NCBI RefSeq assembly: GCF_019219025.1
Contig: NZ_JAHUWN010000011.1
Span: forward strand, 133,904-197,903
Source of the DNA: Bacillus sp. sid0103
GTDB lineage: Bacteria > Bacillota > Bacilli > Bacillales_B > DSM-18226
DNA: 64,000 nucleotides
Direction: 5' to 3'
The position numbers and the translations under genes are program-made. Below the pieces are notes generated by a model, which was given only the letters and a program-made list of their open reading frames with translations, did not search any database and had not been told where the DNA came from. This document shows, in pieces, positions 25,076-34,898 of this stretch (within the stretch, counting starts at the first letter, position 1; every line of letters begins with the position of its first letter).

Positions 25076-26157
25076 GTATTTTGCAGAATGGATACCTTAC
25101 TTTGGAAACGGGCGAAGTCTTTGAAGGCGTCCTAATTGGAGCAGAAAAAGATTCTCTCGGGGAAGTAGTTTTTAATACTAGCATGACCGGGTATCAAGAG
25201 ATTATCACTGATCCATCGTACGCTGGCCAAATCATTACGTTTTGCTATCCAATTATCGGAAATTATGGGATTAATTCAATCGATAATGAAAGTATCACAC
25301 CAGCTTTATCAGGGGTCATCATTGGTGATTTATGTGAAACACCCAGCCATTATCAATCCATCAATAAATTTTCTGAAAAACTAAAGCAGGCAGGAGTTCC
25401 TGGGATTGCGGGAATAGATACTCGACTTTTAGTAAAGACCATTCGAAGCCGCGGGACAGTAAAGGGCTATTTAAGCAAGACAAAACATAACGAACCTTTA
25501 GAAACGGAAATCGGATCATTTTGGGTAGAGAAAGTATCAACAAAAAAAATCCAATCTTTTAGAAACAACGGACCACATGTGGTGCTAATGGATTTTGGAT
25601 ATAAAAAATCGATTCTCAACGCCCTGCTAGATGAGGATTGCGCCGTTACCATTGTTCCATATAATACACCTTTTGAAAAAATCAAAGCCTTGAATCCAGA
25701 TGGTGTCCTGTTCAGTAACGGCCCTGGGGACCCGATGGAATTGAAAAAATGGTTCCCAGAAATAAAAAAGATCAGCCAAAACTATCCTTCGCTGGGAATT
25801 TGTCTGGGGCATCAATTAATCGCATTAGCATATGGAGCGAAAACAACAAAATTAGCGTATGGACATCGCGGCGGCAACCATCCGGTAAAGGAATTATTAA
25901 CTGGAAAAGTCAAAATCACCGCACAAAACCATGGCTATGTTGTTGTAGATGAGAGCATCGACAACAACGTGTTTGATGTCACTTACCGAAATGTAAATGA
26001 TCGTTCGATTGAAGGGTTAAAGCATAAAAACTTTCCAATTCAAACCGTACAATTCCATCCGGAAGCTCATCCAGGGCCAAGCGATACAGAATATATCTTA
26101 AAAAATTTCGTAAGTCAGATAGCATCAATGGGAGAGACAGTGTATGCCATTAAATAA
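25072..26157 (+). CDS. carA: Carbamoyl-phosphate synthase, small (glutaminase) subunit, arginine-specific
   Basis: The 361-residue subunit releases ammonia from glutamine for the large subunit. The N-terminal CarA domain includes VFNTSMTGYQEI, and the class I glutaminase has the nucleophile Cys244 in LGICLGHQ and the His-Glu pair in FHPEAHPGP. It starts at GTG 25072 inside the argD stop and overlaps carB by 14 bp. Its place in the arg operon indicates the arginine-regulated isoenzyme, and a pyrimidine-specific pair is expected elsewhere. Confidence 0.94.
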   Translation: MSILQNGYLTLETGEVFEGVLIGAEKDSLGEVVFNTSMTGYQEIITDPSYAGQIITFCYPIIGNYGINSIDNESITPALSGVIIGDLCETPSHYQSINKFSEKLKQAGVPGIAGIDTRLLVKTIRSRGTVKGYLSKTKHNEPLETEIGSFWVEKVSTKKIQSFRNNGPHVVLMDFGYKKSILNALLDEDCAVTIVPYNTPFEKIKALNPDGVLFSNGPGDPMELKKWFPEIKKISQNYPSLGICLGHQLIALAYGAKTTKLAYGHRGGNHPVKELLTGKVKITAQNHGYVVVDESIDNNVFDVTYRNVNDRSIEGLKHKNFPIQTVQFHPEAHPGPSDTEYILKNFVSQIASMGETVYAIK

Positions 26158-29100
26158 AACCTTAAAAAAAGTACTAGTGATTGGATCAGGTCCCATTGTC
26201 ATTGGGCAGGCAGCAGAATTTGACTATGCTGGCACACAGGCATGTATAGCCTTGAAAGAAGAAGGAATTGAAGTTGTTTTAATTAATAATAATCCGGCCA
26301 CCATCATGACGGATGAAGCCGTTGCCGACAAGGTATATATTGAACCACTTAATGTTGAAACCATAGAAAAAATCATCCAGAAAGAAAAACCGGATGGGAT
26401 TATTGGCACGCTTGGCGGCCAAACCGGTTTGAATTTAACGGTGGAACTTTTTGAACAAAATATTTTAGAGAAATACAACGTGGAATTATTAGGAACATCT
26501 GTCGAATCGATTAAAAATGGTGAGGATAGAGAAAAGTTCCGCAGTTTGATGCTTAAAATTGGAGAACCCATTCCTGAGTCTGCTATTATTCACAGCTTTG
26601 AGGAAGGGGTATCCTTCGTTAAAGAAATTGGATTTCCAGTCATTATTCGCCCTGCCTATACGCTTGGAGGGGATGGCGGCGGTTTTGCTTATAATGTAGA
26701 AGAATTTGAAACGGTGTTAAAAAAAGGCTTAGCGGCAAGTCCTATTCATCAAGTATTAGTAGAAAGAAGTATTAAAGGCTGGAAAGAAATTGAATATGAG
26801 GTTATGAGAGATGCAAATGATACGTGCATCATTGTTTGTAATATGGAAAATATGGACCCAGTTGGTGTTCATACGGGTGATTCAATTGTCGTCGCTCCAT
26901 CGCAAACCTTAACAGATGTTCAGTATCAAATGCTTCGTGATTCTTCCATTAAAGTAATTAAAGAATTAAAGATTATCGGAGGCTGTAACATCCAGTTTGC
27001 ACTTCATCCAACATCTAATCAGTATTACATTATCGAAGTAAATCCAAGGGTAAGCCGTTCTTCGGCGCTCGCTTCTAAAGCAACTGGCTATCCAATTGCT
27101 CGGATGGCAGCGAAATGTGCGATTGGGTATCATTTGGATGAGATTGTGAATCCAATAACAGGTAATACGTTTGCATCATTTGAGCCGGCGATTGATTATA
27201 TTGTGGTGAAACTGCCTCGCTTTCCCTTTGACAAATTTCCTGAAGCAGATCGTACCTTAGGAACGCAAATGAAGGCTACTGGAGAAGTAATGGCGATTGA
27301 TCGGACCTTCGAAGGAGCACTAAACAAAGCCATTCGTTCCATGGAAATGAATGTTTATGGGCTCTGCCTCCAGGGAAATAAATTTGTAGAAGAAAAGACC
27401 TTGCTTGAACTTCTTAAACAGGCCAATGACCAACGGTTGTTCATCATTGCGGAATCATTTAGAAGAGGAATCGGCCTTGATAAAGTTCAACAATTAACCG
27501 AGATTGATCCATGGTTTTTGCACAAAATTAGTTCAATCGTTACATTAGAAATGGAATTAGCGTCCTATAAATGGAGCGATGTACCGGTTTCCTTGCTTAA
27601 AGATGCAAAAAGAAATAATATCGCTGATAAATTTCTAGCGCAAATATATGAAATTCCTGAAAAAGAAGTAAGAGCTAAGTGGAAAGAACTCAATTGGAAA
27701 CCAGGCTATAAGATGGTTGATACATGTTCAGCAGAATTTGACGCGGTCACACCTTACTATTACTCTACCTGGCACGGGTTTGACGAGGTTGAGGTTAGCA
27801 GTAAGAAAAAGATTCTTGTCATTGGCTCAGGTCCGATTCGGATTGGCCAAGGAATTGAATTTGATTACTGCTCTGTCCACGCTGCAAAAGCGATTAAGAA
27901 AAAGGGCTACGAGGCTGTCGTTATTAATAATAACCCTGAGACCGTTAGTACCGATTATTCTGTTGCGGATCGTCTCTATTTTGAACCACTCGCTGCAGAA
28001 GATGTACTTCATGTCATAGAAAAAGAAAAGGTCGAAGGCGTATTGATCCAGTTTGGCGGACAAACGGCAATTAATATAGCTCATGCATTAGAAGAAGAGG
28101 GTGTAAAAATCTTGGGCACGACCGTGGAGAATGTCGATCGACTAGAAGATCGAAAAGAATTCTATCAACTTCTAGAAGATTTAAATATTCCACATATTGA
28201 AGGGCAAACCGCGACACACCCCGAGGAACTGAAAAAAGCAGCAGCTGGGTTAGGCTATCCAGTTTTAGTGAGACCATCCTATGTTATTGGCGGTCAATCC
28301 ATGTTTACGATTTTTTCTGAAACGGAATTGAATCAATATATTACGCAGCTCGAGAAAAATTCACAAGCTACGATGTGGCCTTTATTAGTAGACAAATATT
28401 TACCTGGACTTGAATGCGAGATTGATGCCATTTGTGACGGGGAAAATATTGTCGTACCGGGAATTTTTGAACATATTGAAAAAGCAGGAGTTCATTCTGG
28501 GGATAGTATCTCAGTGTTCCCACCGGTTTCACTGTCAGAAAAAGTGAAAGAAACATTAATTGATTACGCCGAGAAGATCGCTAACTCGGCACCAGTGATT
28601 GGAATCATGAACATTCAATTTGTGATCTATCAAGACCAGGTGAATGTACTTGAAGTCAATCCTCGTTCATCAAGAACTGTGCCTATCATGAGTAAGGTTA
28701 CGGGCATACCGATGATTGAATGGGCGACTCGAGTGCAGTTAGGAGAAACGCTCACTGACCTATGTTCAACAAAGGGACTAATGGATGAACCCGATTATTT
28801 TTCAGTGAAGTCACCGGTATTTTCTTCAAGTAAACTTAAAGGTGTCGACCATGTGCTCGGACCTGAGATGAAATCTACAGGTGAAGCACTTGGTATGGGA
28901 ATCACCTATCAAGAAGCTCTTGAAAAGTCAATTCCATCTCTAGGTGGTCAATCAGAGGAAAATTATCTTTTTTGTTCCATCGCCGATCGAGATAAGCAAG
29001 CATCTCTTCCAATCATGCGAGAATTTGTAAAAAAACAATACAAGATTGCTGCAACAGAAGGGACAGCAGCCTATTTTCAACATTACGGCATTCAGGTTGA

Positions 29101-29371
29101 AAAAGTAATTAAGGACGATGATGAGGTCATTGAACTTTTCCGAAACCAGTCTATGAAGGCTGTTATTAATATACCGAATCAAGGTCGGAATAAAATTAAA
29201 TTTGGGTTCCAGATTCGTGAGCATGCTGTTCGCTACAAAGTACCTGTATTTACACACTTAGATACCATTGAAGCGATCCTTGGCCTTGAAAAAGAGGCGC
29301 GTTCCGATTTTGGGGTACGATCTGTGAATGAATATTACAAGTTGGAAGAAAGAGGTGCCGTTCATGGGTGA
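26144..29371 (+). CDS. carB: Carbamoyl-phosphate synthase, large subunit, arginine-specific
   Basis: The 1075-residue subunit makes carbamoyl phosphate from bicarbonate, ammonia and two ATP. The two homologous ATP-grasp halves are visible: the start GSGPIVIGQAAEFDYAGTQA is repeated as GSGPIRIGQGIEFDYCSVHA near residue 560. Each half has a proline-glycine ATP loop (RPAYTLGGDGGG and RPSYVIGGQSM). The C-terminal MGS-like domain from about residue 935 binds effectors. It overlaps carA at its start and argF by 8 bp at its end. Confidence 0.95.
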   Translation: MPLNKTLKKVLVIGSGPIVIGQAAEFDYAGTQACIALKEEGIEVVLINNNPATIMTDEAVADKVYIEPLNVETIEKIIQKEKPDGIIGTLGGQTGLNLTVELFEQNILEKYNVELLGTSVESIKNGEDREKFRSLMLKIGEPIPESAIIHSFEEGVSFVKEIGFPVIIRPAYTLGGDGGGFAYNVEEFETVLKKGLAASPIHQVLVERSIKGWKEIEYEVMRDANDTCIIVCNMENMDPVGVHTGDSIVVAPSQTLTDVQYQMLRDSSIKVIKELKIIGGCNIQFALHPTSNQYYIIEVNPRVSRSSALASKATGYPIARMAAKCAIGYHLDEIVNPITGNTFASFEPAIDYIVVKLPRFPFDKFPEADRTLGTQMKATGEVMAIDRTFEGALNKAIRSMEMNVYGLCLQGNKFVEEKTLLELLKQANDQRLFIIAESFRRGIGLDKVQQLTEIDPWFLHKISSIVTLEMELASYKWSDVPVSLLKDAKRNNIADKFLAQIYEIPEKEVRAKWKELNWKPGYKMVDTCSAEFDAVTPYYYSTWHGFDEVEVSSKKKILVIGSGPIRIGQGIEFDYCSVHAAKAIKKKGYEAVVINNNPETVSTDYSVADRLYFEPLAAEDVLHVIEKEKVEGVLIQFGGQTAINIAHALEEEGVKILGTTVENVDRLEDRKEFYQLLEDLNIPHIEGQTATHPEELKKAAAGLGYPVLVRPSYVIGGQSMFTIFSETELNQYITQLEKNSQATMWPLLVDKYLPGLECEIDAICDGENIVVPGIFEHIEKAGVHSGDSISVFPPVSLSEKVKETLIDYAEKIANSAPVIGIMNIQFVIYQDQVNVLEVNPRSSRTVPIMSKVTGIPMIEWATRVQLGETLTDLCSTKGLMDEPDYFSVKSPVFSSSKLKGVDHVLGPEMKSTGEALGMGITYQEALEKSIPSLGGQSEENYLFCSIADRDKQASLPIMREFVKKQYKIAATEGTAAYFQHYGIQVEKVIKDDDEVIELFRNQSMKAVINIPNQGRNKIKFGFQIREHAVRYKVPVFTHLDTIEAILGLEKEARSDFGVRSVNEYYKLEERGAVHG

Positions 29372-30341
29372 GGCCATCAAATTATTTGAAATTAGTAATA
29401 AATCCGTGCAGAAACTAAAAGGAAAAGACTTCCTGCAGCTTTCTGATTTCAGTACAGACCAAATCCTCTATCTTCTAAACGAAGCAATAGAGATGAAGAA
29501 ACTCCAAAAACAAGGCAAATCTCATCCGTATTTAGCCGGAAAGGTTTTAGGAATGATTTTTGAAAAATCCTCAACCCGTACAAGGGTATCATTTGAAGTA
29601 GGGATGCTGCAGCTCGGAGGACATGCGATATTCCTAAGTTCAAAGGATATCCAATTAGGAAGAGGAGAAAGTATTTCAGATACCGCAAAAGTATTGTCCC
29701 GCTATGTGGATGGATTAATGATTCGAACTTTTTCACATGATTCAGTAGAGGAATTAGCTGAACAAGCAACAGTACCGGTAATTAATGGCTTAACCGACCT
29801 TCAGCACCCAACTCAAGTGTTGGCAGATTTATTAACAATATTAGAACATAAAGGAAAATTGGCTGGATTAAAGCTATGCTATATCGGTGATGGGAATAAT
29901 AATATGGCGCATTCATTAATGGAGGGCGCTATGAAAGTGGGAATGGATATTAGCATTGCTAGTCCACCAGGATATTTGCCAAATGGTAAAATAACCGAAA
30001 ATGCCATCAAAGTTGGAAAACAAACTGGATGTTCACTGATGATTACGAATGATCCGCAAGAAGCGGTTAATGGCGCAGATATCATTGTAACAGATGTCTG
30101 GACCAGTATGGGGCAGGAAGAAGAAAGCGAAAAGAGATTGAAGGCATTCCAAGGTTTCCAAGTAAATGAAGAACTGTGCAAATTAGCGAAGGAGGATTTT
30201 ATCTTTTTGCATTGTTTGCCAGCCCATCGAGGCGAAGAAGTAACAGCAGAGGTCATTGATGGTCCACATTCAGTCGTTTTTGATGAAGCTGAGAACCGTC
30301 TGCATGCTCAAAAAGCAATTTTAAAACTTTTACTAGAATAA
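29364..30341 (+). CDS. argF: Ornithine carbamoyltransferase
   Basis: The 325-residue enzyme joins carbamoyl phosphate and ornithine to citrulline. It shows the carbamoyl-phosphate loop FEKSSTRTR, the HPTQ motif in LQHPTQVLADL, the ornithine SMG loop (WTSMGQE) and HCLPAHRG with the active cysteine. ATG 29364 lies 7 bp after AAGAGGTG and overlaps the carB stop. The earlier TTG at 29328 lies inside carB without a site. It is the last gene of the first arginine transcript. Confidence 0.94.
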   Translation: MGEAIKLFEISNKSVQKLKGKDFLQLSDFSTDQILYLLNEAIEMKKLQKQGKSHPYLAGKVLGMIFEKSSTRTRVSFEVGMLQLGGHAIFLSSKDIQLGRGESISDTAKVLSRYVDGLMIRTFSHDSVEELAEQATVPVINGLTDLQHPTQVLADLLTILEHKGKLAGLKLCYIGDGNNNMAHSLMEGAMKVGMDISIASPPGYLPNGKITENAIKVGKQTGCSLMITNDPQEAVNGADIIVTDVWTSMGQEEESEKRLKAFQGFQVNEELCKLAKEDFIFLHCLPAHRGEEVTAEVIDGPHSVVFDEAENRLHAQKAILKLLLE

Positions 30342-30345
30342 TAGT

Positions 30346-30380
30346 TTCATTTTCTATGAGATTTGTTGTATAATAATTCT
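30346..30380 (+). promoter_or_regulatory. Promoter and ARG box of argG
   Basis: A perfect TATAAT (30369-30374) follows a weak TTCATT (30346-30351) at 17 bp. TGTATAATAATTCT (30367-30380) matches eight of ten ARG-box positions and shares the 13-mer TGTATAATAATTC with the argC promoter. Confidence 0.6.
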
Positions 30381-30426
30381 ATCGGTTGGATAAAAATACA
30401 CAGATAGTAAGAGGAGAATAATTATC

Positions 30427-31638
30427 ATGACAAAAGAAAAAATCGTTTTAGCCTACTCAGGCGGTTTAGATACATCAGTATCAGTAAAATGGATTCAGGA
30501 AAAATATGGCTATGATGTGATTGCTTTGGGTCTAGATGTCGGTGAAGGAAAAGACTTAGAAGCAATTAAAAATAAAGCACTGAATGTAGGAGCTATTAAG
30601 GCCTATATGATCGATGCAAAAGAATTATTAGCGAAAGAATATATTCTACCTGCCTTAAAAGCTAATTGCTTATATGAAGGAAAATACCCATTATCTTCAG
30701 CTCTTTCTCGCCCGTTAATTTCAAAATTATTAGTGGAGGTAGCTGAAAAAGAGGGTGCTACTGCTGTAGCACATGGCTGCACAGGTAAAGGAAATGACCA
30801 GGTCCGTTTTGAAGTTTCCATTCAAGCATTAAACCCAAGCTTAAAGGTCGTTGCCCCTGTTCGTGAATGGGGAATGACACGTGATGAAGAAATCAAATAT
30901 GCTGAGGAAAACGGAATTCCAATTCCAGTAGATTTAGATAATCCATTTTCAATTGATGCGAACATCTGGGGCCGTGCTTGTGAGGCGGGAGTGCTGGAAG
31001 ATCCATGGGCGGAGGCACCAGAAGCAGCCTTCGATTGGACGAATCCAATTGAGTTAACTCCTGATACAGCTGAGTATGTTGAAATCGAGTTTGAGCAAGG
31101 GGTACCGGTTGCTCTTAACGGTGAAAAACTTCCGCTAGTTCAATTAATTGAAACTCTAAATGCGCTTGGCGGCAAACACGGTGTTGGCCGTATTGATCAT
31201 ATCGAAAATAGATTAGTAGGGATTAAATCTCGTGAAGTCTACGAAAATCCTGCTGCACTCATTTTAATCAATGCCCATAAAGAATTAGAGTTTTTAACCT
31301 TAACTCGCGAGGTTACTCAATTTAAGACACAGGTTGAACAGCAAATGGCTAAGATCATTTACGAAGGCCTTTGGTATTCTCCTATCAAACCGGCACTAGA
31401 TGCATTTATTAATGAAACTCAAAAGAATGTTTCCGGAACAATTCGTGTTAAGCTTCATAAAGGGAACCACACTGTTGTTGGCAGAAAGTCTCCATACAGC
31501 CTATACAATGAAGAACTAGCAACCTATTCTAAAGGCGATGCGTTTGATCATAATGCCGCTGTAGGATTTATCAAGATTTGGGGTTTGCCAACAAAGGTTT
31601 ATTCAGAAGTAAATAAAAAGGAAACTATTTTAAAATAA
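30427..31638 (+). CDS. argG: Argininosuccinate synthase
   Basis: The 403-residue enzyme joins citrulline and aspartate using ATP. It shows the PP-loop [11 protein letters not shown] at residues 9-19, [14 protein letters not shown] for substrate contact, and [12 protein letters not shown]. The ATG has an AGAGGAG site 9-10 bp upstream. It has its own promoter 50 bp upstream and is followed by a leaky-looking terminator before argH. Confidence 0.95.
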   Translation: MTKEKIVLAYSGGLDTSVSVKWIQEKYGYDVIALGLDVGEGKDLEAIKNKALNVGAIKAYMIDAKELLAKEYILPALKANCLYEGKYPLSSALSRPLISKLLVEVAEKEGATAVAHGCTGKGNDQVRFEVSIQALNPSLKVVAPVREWGMTRDEEIKYAEENGIPIPVDLDNPFSIDANIWGRACEAGVLEDPWAEAPEAAFDWTNPIELTPDTAEYVEIEFEQGVPVALNGEKLPLVQLIETLNALGGKHGVGRIDHIENRLVGIKSREVYENPAALILINAHKELEFLTLTREVTQFKTQVEQQMAKIIYEGLWYSPIKPALDAFINETQKNVSGTIRVKLHKGNHTVVGRKSPYSLYNEELATYSKGDAFDHNAAVGFIKIWGLPTKVYSEVNKKETILK

Positions 31639-31646
31639 TTCGGATT

Positions 31647-31678
31647 GCCCTCGAGTCCTTTTCGAGGGCTCTCTTATT
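31647..31678 (+). terminator. Hairpin between argG and argH, possibly partial terminator
   Basis: GCCCTCGAG (31647-31655) pairs with CGAGGGC (31663-31669) and is followed by TCTCTTATT, an interrupted T-run. No separate argH promoter is evident in the 61-bp gap, so read-through is expected. Confidence 0.6.
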
Positions 31679-31699
31679 AGGGTAAAGGAGGAGCACTAA

Positions 31700-33076
31700 A
31701 TGTCGAAGTTATGGGGCGGCCGTTTTACAAAAGAAACCAATAAGCTAGTTGAGGAATTTACAGCCTCAATTTCTTTTGATCAAAAGCTAGCTAAGGAGGA
31801 TATCGCTGGAAGTCTCGCCCATGTGCAAATGCTAGGTGAGTGCGGCATCATTCCAATGGAGGATGCCCAAAAAATTAAGGATGGCCTTCTCTCCATAAAA
31901 AAGTTGGTTGAAAATAATCAGGTTGAATTTTTAGTAGAAGATGAAGATATTCATATGAATATTGAAAAGCTATTAATTGAAAAAATCGGTCCTGTGGGTG
32001 GTAAACTTCATACCGGGCGAAGCCGTAATGATCAGGTAGCCACCGACATGCATCTGTATTTAAGAACAAAAACGACGGAGCTTATAAAATTAATAGAAGA
32101 TGTTCAACAGGCATTAATCGAGCAGGCGAAGGAGAATGTCCAAACCTTAATTCCTGGATATACACATTTGCAGAGGGCCCAACCTGTATCCTTCGCCCAT
32201 CATTTAATGGCCTATTTTTGGATGTTTGAACGTGATAAGGAGAGATTGATTGATAGTTTGAAGCGCATCAATTGGCTCCCACTTGGTTCAGGGGCATTGG
32301 CAGGTACTACTTTTCCAATTAACCGTGAACGCGTCGCTGAATTGTTGGGGTTTGAAACTGTTTATCCAAACAGTATGGATGCTGTCAGTGATCGCGACTT
32401 TATTCTTGAATTTTTATCAATAGGGTCCATTATCATGACCCATATTTCCAGATTATCGGAAGAACTTGTGATTTGGTCAAGCCAGGAGTTTCAATTCGTT
32501 GAGCTAGACGATTCGTTTTGCACAGGTTCAAGTATTATGCCGCAAAAGAAAAATCCAGATGTACCTGAGCTACTCCGTGGAAAAACAGGTCGGACATATG
32601 GTAATTTAATCGGCTTGTTAACCGTTCTTAAAGGCTTACCTCTCGCTTATAACAAGGATCTACAAGAAGACAAAGAAGGTATGTTTGATACCGTTGAAAC
32701 GCTTGAAGGTTCGTTAATGTTATTAGCGCCAATGATTGAAACCATGACTGTTAATAAAGATGTCATGCGTAAGGCGATTAATAATGATTTTTCAAATGCC
32801 ACAGATATTGCCGATTACTTGGTGCGAAAAGGTCTTCCCTTCCGTGATGCTCATGAAGTGATCGGAAAAATTGTTTTATATGCCATTCAATCTAACAAAT
32901 TTTTACTGGATTTGAGCTTTGAAGAATATCAAGGCTTTAGCCCATTATTTGATGAAGATATTTATGAAATATTGGCTCCAGAGCATGTGGTTAGTGTCCG
33001 AAACAGTTTCGGGGGAACGGCTCCTGAGCAAGTCGAGAAGCAAATCAAGCTAGCTGAGGGAAAACTAGAGCGATAA
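31700..33076 (+). CDS. argH: Argininosuccinate lyase
   Basis: The 458-residue fumarase/aspartase-superfamily enzyme splits argininosuccinate to arginine and fumarate. It shows [31 protein letters not shown] sequence near residue 150, and the flexible signature [12 protein letters not shown] with the catalytic serine. The ATG follows AAAGGAGGAG. It completes the arginine pathway in this window. Confidence 0.95.
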   Translation: MSKLWGGRFTKETNKLVEEFTASISFDQKLAKEDIAGSLAHVQMLGECGIIPMEDAQKIKDGLLSIKKLVENNQVEFLVEDEDIHMNIEKLLIEKIGPVGGKLHTGRSRNDQVATDMHLYLRTKTTELIKLIEDVQQALIEQAKENVQTLIPGYTHLQRAQPVSFAHHLMAYFWMFERDKERLIDSLKRINWLPLGSGALAGTTFPINRERVAELLGFETVYPNSMDAVSDRDFILEFLSIGSIIMTHISRLSEELVIWSSQEFQFVELDDSFCTGSSIMPQKKNPDVPELLRGKTGRTYGNLIGLLTVLKGLPLAYNKDLQEDKEGMFDTVETLEGSLMLLAPMIETMTVNKDVMRKAINNDFSNATDIADYLVRKGLPFRDAHEVIGKIVLYAIQSNKFLLDLSFEEYQGFSPLFDEDIYEILAPEHVVSVRNSFGGTAPEQVEKQIKLAEGKLER

Positions 33077-33090
33077 AGATGAAATTCTAG

Positions 33091-33114
33091 AAGCCTGCCA
33101 TTTGGCAGGCTTTT
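33091..33114 (+). terminator. Terminator after argH
   Basis: AAGCCTGCC (33091-33099) and GGCAGGCTT (33104-33112) form a perfect stem with a four-base loop and a short T-run. Confidence 0.85.
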
Positions 33115-33171
33115 AGGGTTAGGGAGAAATATCCCTATTGCCTTTGTAATAAAAAGAAATTTCAAATAATA

Positions 33172-33200
33172 TTGACAACTACAAAGGATTCAACTAGAAT
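33172..33200 (+). promoter_or_regulatory. Sigma-A promoter of the riboswitch-controlled hom transcript
   Basis: A perfect TTGACA (33172-33177) and TAGAAT (33195-33200) are separated by 17 bp. The start site would lie about 36 bp before the riboswitch. Confidence 0.8.
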
Positions 33201-33242
33201 TCTTTTTATAACTTAGAAATTTAATGAAAAATTTAAATAAAA

Positions 33243-33352
33243 CTCTTATCCAGAGCGGCGGAGGGACTAGGCCCGATGAAGCCCGGCAACCATCAAGTTA
33301 ATTCTTGAAAAGGTGCTAATTCCTGCAGGTTATTTAACCTGACAGATAAGAG
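33243..33352 (+). ncRNA. SAM-I (S-box) riboswitch
   Basis: The outer P1 stem is CTCTTATC (33243-33250) with GATAAGAG (33345-33352). Between them are the invariant S-box segments AGAGCGGCGGAGGGAC, the kink-turn and pseudoknot region GGCCCGATGAAGCCCGGCAA, and AAGGTGCTAATTCCTGC followed by the P4 hairpin AGGTTATTTAACCT and GACAGATAAGAG. S-box RNAs bind S-adenosylmethionine and switch genes off when it is abundant. Confidence 0.95.
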
Positions 33353-33363
33353 GAGGAAACTAA

Positions 33364-33388
33364 CCCTCTTCTTATGAAGAGGGTTTTT
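33364..33388 (+). terminator. Expression-platform terminator of the SAM riboswitch
   Basis: CCCTCTTC (33364-33371) pairs with GAAGAGGG (33376-33383) followed by TTTTT. The left arm can alternatively pair with the GAGGAGG region at the 3' edge of P1, giving the antiterminator. SAM binding should favour termination before hom. Confidence 0.88.
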
Positions 33389-33429
33389 ACTATTTGGTCA
33401 TGTCTAATATAAGTGAAGGGTGGATAAAC

Positions 33430-34668
33430 ATGTCTGTAATTAAAGTGGCAATTCTAGGTTTCGGAACAGTCGGGGAAGGTGTTTATAGAACGATGCAATC
33501 CCATGCGCAAGAACTTGAGGGAGTATTAGGAAAAAAGGTCGAGGTTGCAGGCGTACTAATCAGAAATAAGCAGAAAAAGAGAAATATTGATGAAGATGTT
33601 TTAGTCACTTCAGATTTCAATGAAATTTTAAGACTTCCACAACTGGATGTTATCGTCGAAGCAATCGTCAATAAAGAACCCACCTTTACATTTTTAAAAC
33701 AAGCCATTCAAAGAGGATGCCACATAATTACAGCTAATAAAGAGATGTTTGCACACCACGGGAAAGAGCTGATCGCGTTAGCAGAGCATCATAATGTTTC
33801 GATAGGTTACGAAGCGACAGTTGCGGGTGGTGTACCTGTAATTCAAACCTTAAGGCAGTTATTAAATGTTAACCGTGTTCGTCACGTCCAAGGAATTCTA
33901 AACGGGACATCAAATTTCATCTTAACGGAAATGCGTGAGAAAAAGCAGTCCTTTGCTGACGCCTTAAGTTTAGCGCAAGCGAAGGGATTTGCTGAAGCAG
34001 ATCCAACCAACGATGTAGAGGGATTTGATGCTTTTTATAAAACATTAATACTTAGCAGAATTGCTTTTGGAGAGGAACCAACATGGGAAGATGTCGAACG
34101 GGAAGGGATTACATCGATTACAAGTGAATTAATTGAGGCAACTGAAAAACTTGGATTAAGGTTTAAACATGTTGCGAGTATTAGCAGGTTAGGTGGTCAA
34201 ATTAACGCAGCGGTTAGACCAGCCCTTGTTGGAAAATCTCATCCTTTTTTTTCTATTGAAGGCGTAGAAAATGCAGTAAATGTTCAAACGGATATTGTGG
34301 GTAGTATTACTTTACAAGGACCAGGTGCTGGAATGTTTCCAACTGCAAGTGCAGCCATCGAAGATTTAGTCTATGTCTGTCAAAAAAAGCCGACAAATAA
34401 GAATTTCACAAAAATGCCAGCAATTCATTTAGGAGATAAAAAAGAGCATGTAGACGAATTATGGTTAATTCAAGGTCTCACAAAGGATTATAAAAACCCT
34501 CTGATAACATGGATTGCTCAATCTAGTGATGAGACAGCAATTATCCGGACAACTATGGAAGTAATTAAACAGTTAATTAGTGAACAAAACGTTAGGTGTT
34601 GCTTTGAAATTTTGGGGGAGTATGAAATAGAAAGCAATAATAAAGAAGTAACATTAGCTGCCATATAG
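33430..34668 (+). CDS. hom: Homoserine dehydrogenase
   Basis: The 412-residue protein reduces aspartate semialdehyde to homoserine, the branch point to methionine and threonine. It shows the dinucleotide loop GFGTVGEGVYR, the TANKEM segment, EATVAGGVPVI, NGTSNFILTEM and ADPTNDVEGFDAFYK, which are standard for monofunctional Hom. The C-terminal 75 residues look like a divergent ACT-type domain, somewhat shorter than usual. ATG 33430 has AAGGGTGG 7 bp upstream, and an earlier TTG at 33394 falls next to the terminator. The SAM riboswitch ties this copy to methionine demand. A second hom with thrC/thrB is likely elsewhere. Confidence 0.92.
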   Translation: MSVIKVAILGFGTVGEGVYRTMQSHAQELEGVLGKKVEVAGVLIRNKQKKRNIDEDVLVTSDFNEILRLPQLDVIVEAIVNKEPTFTFLKQAIQRGCHIITANKEMFAHHGKELIALAEHHNVSIGYEATVAGGVPVIQTLRQLLNVNRVRHVQGILNGTSNFILTEMREKKQSFADALSLAQAKGFAEADPTNDVEGFDAFYKTLILSRIAFGEEPTWEDVEREGITSITSELIEATEKLGLRFKHVASISRLGGQINAAVRPALVGKSHPFFSIEGVENAVNVQTDIVGSITLQGPGAGMFPTASAAIEDLVYVCQKKPTNKNFTKMPAIHLGDKKEHVDELWLIQGLTKDYKNPLITWIAQSSDETAIIRTTMEVIKQLISEQNVRCCFEILGEYEIESNNKEVTLAAI

Positions 34669-34698
34669 GTTAAAAGATGTAATAAGCAATTATTTCGT

Positions 34699-34726
34699 AA
34701 AAAAAGAGCAGGGGCTCTTTTTTTTT
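34699..34726 (+). terminator. Terminator after hom
   Basis: AAAAAGAGC (34701-34709) and GCTCTTTTT (34714-34722) flank a short AGGG loop and run into a long T stretch. Confidence 0.85.
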
Positions 34727-34898
34727 GTCTTGAATTTCTATTCTCTTAAATGGAGGGAATCAACAAATAGCTAAAAAAAGTCAACAAAGCAACTAATAAC
34801 TGGGGATAAGTCTAGTCAAAATCAAATGATAATCATATTGTGTAAAAGCTCAACCAAATGGACTAGTTATTTATCAAAGTAAATTGAAGAGGTGCGTC

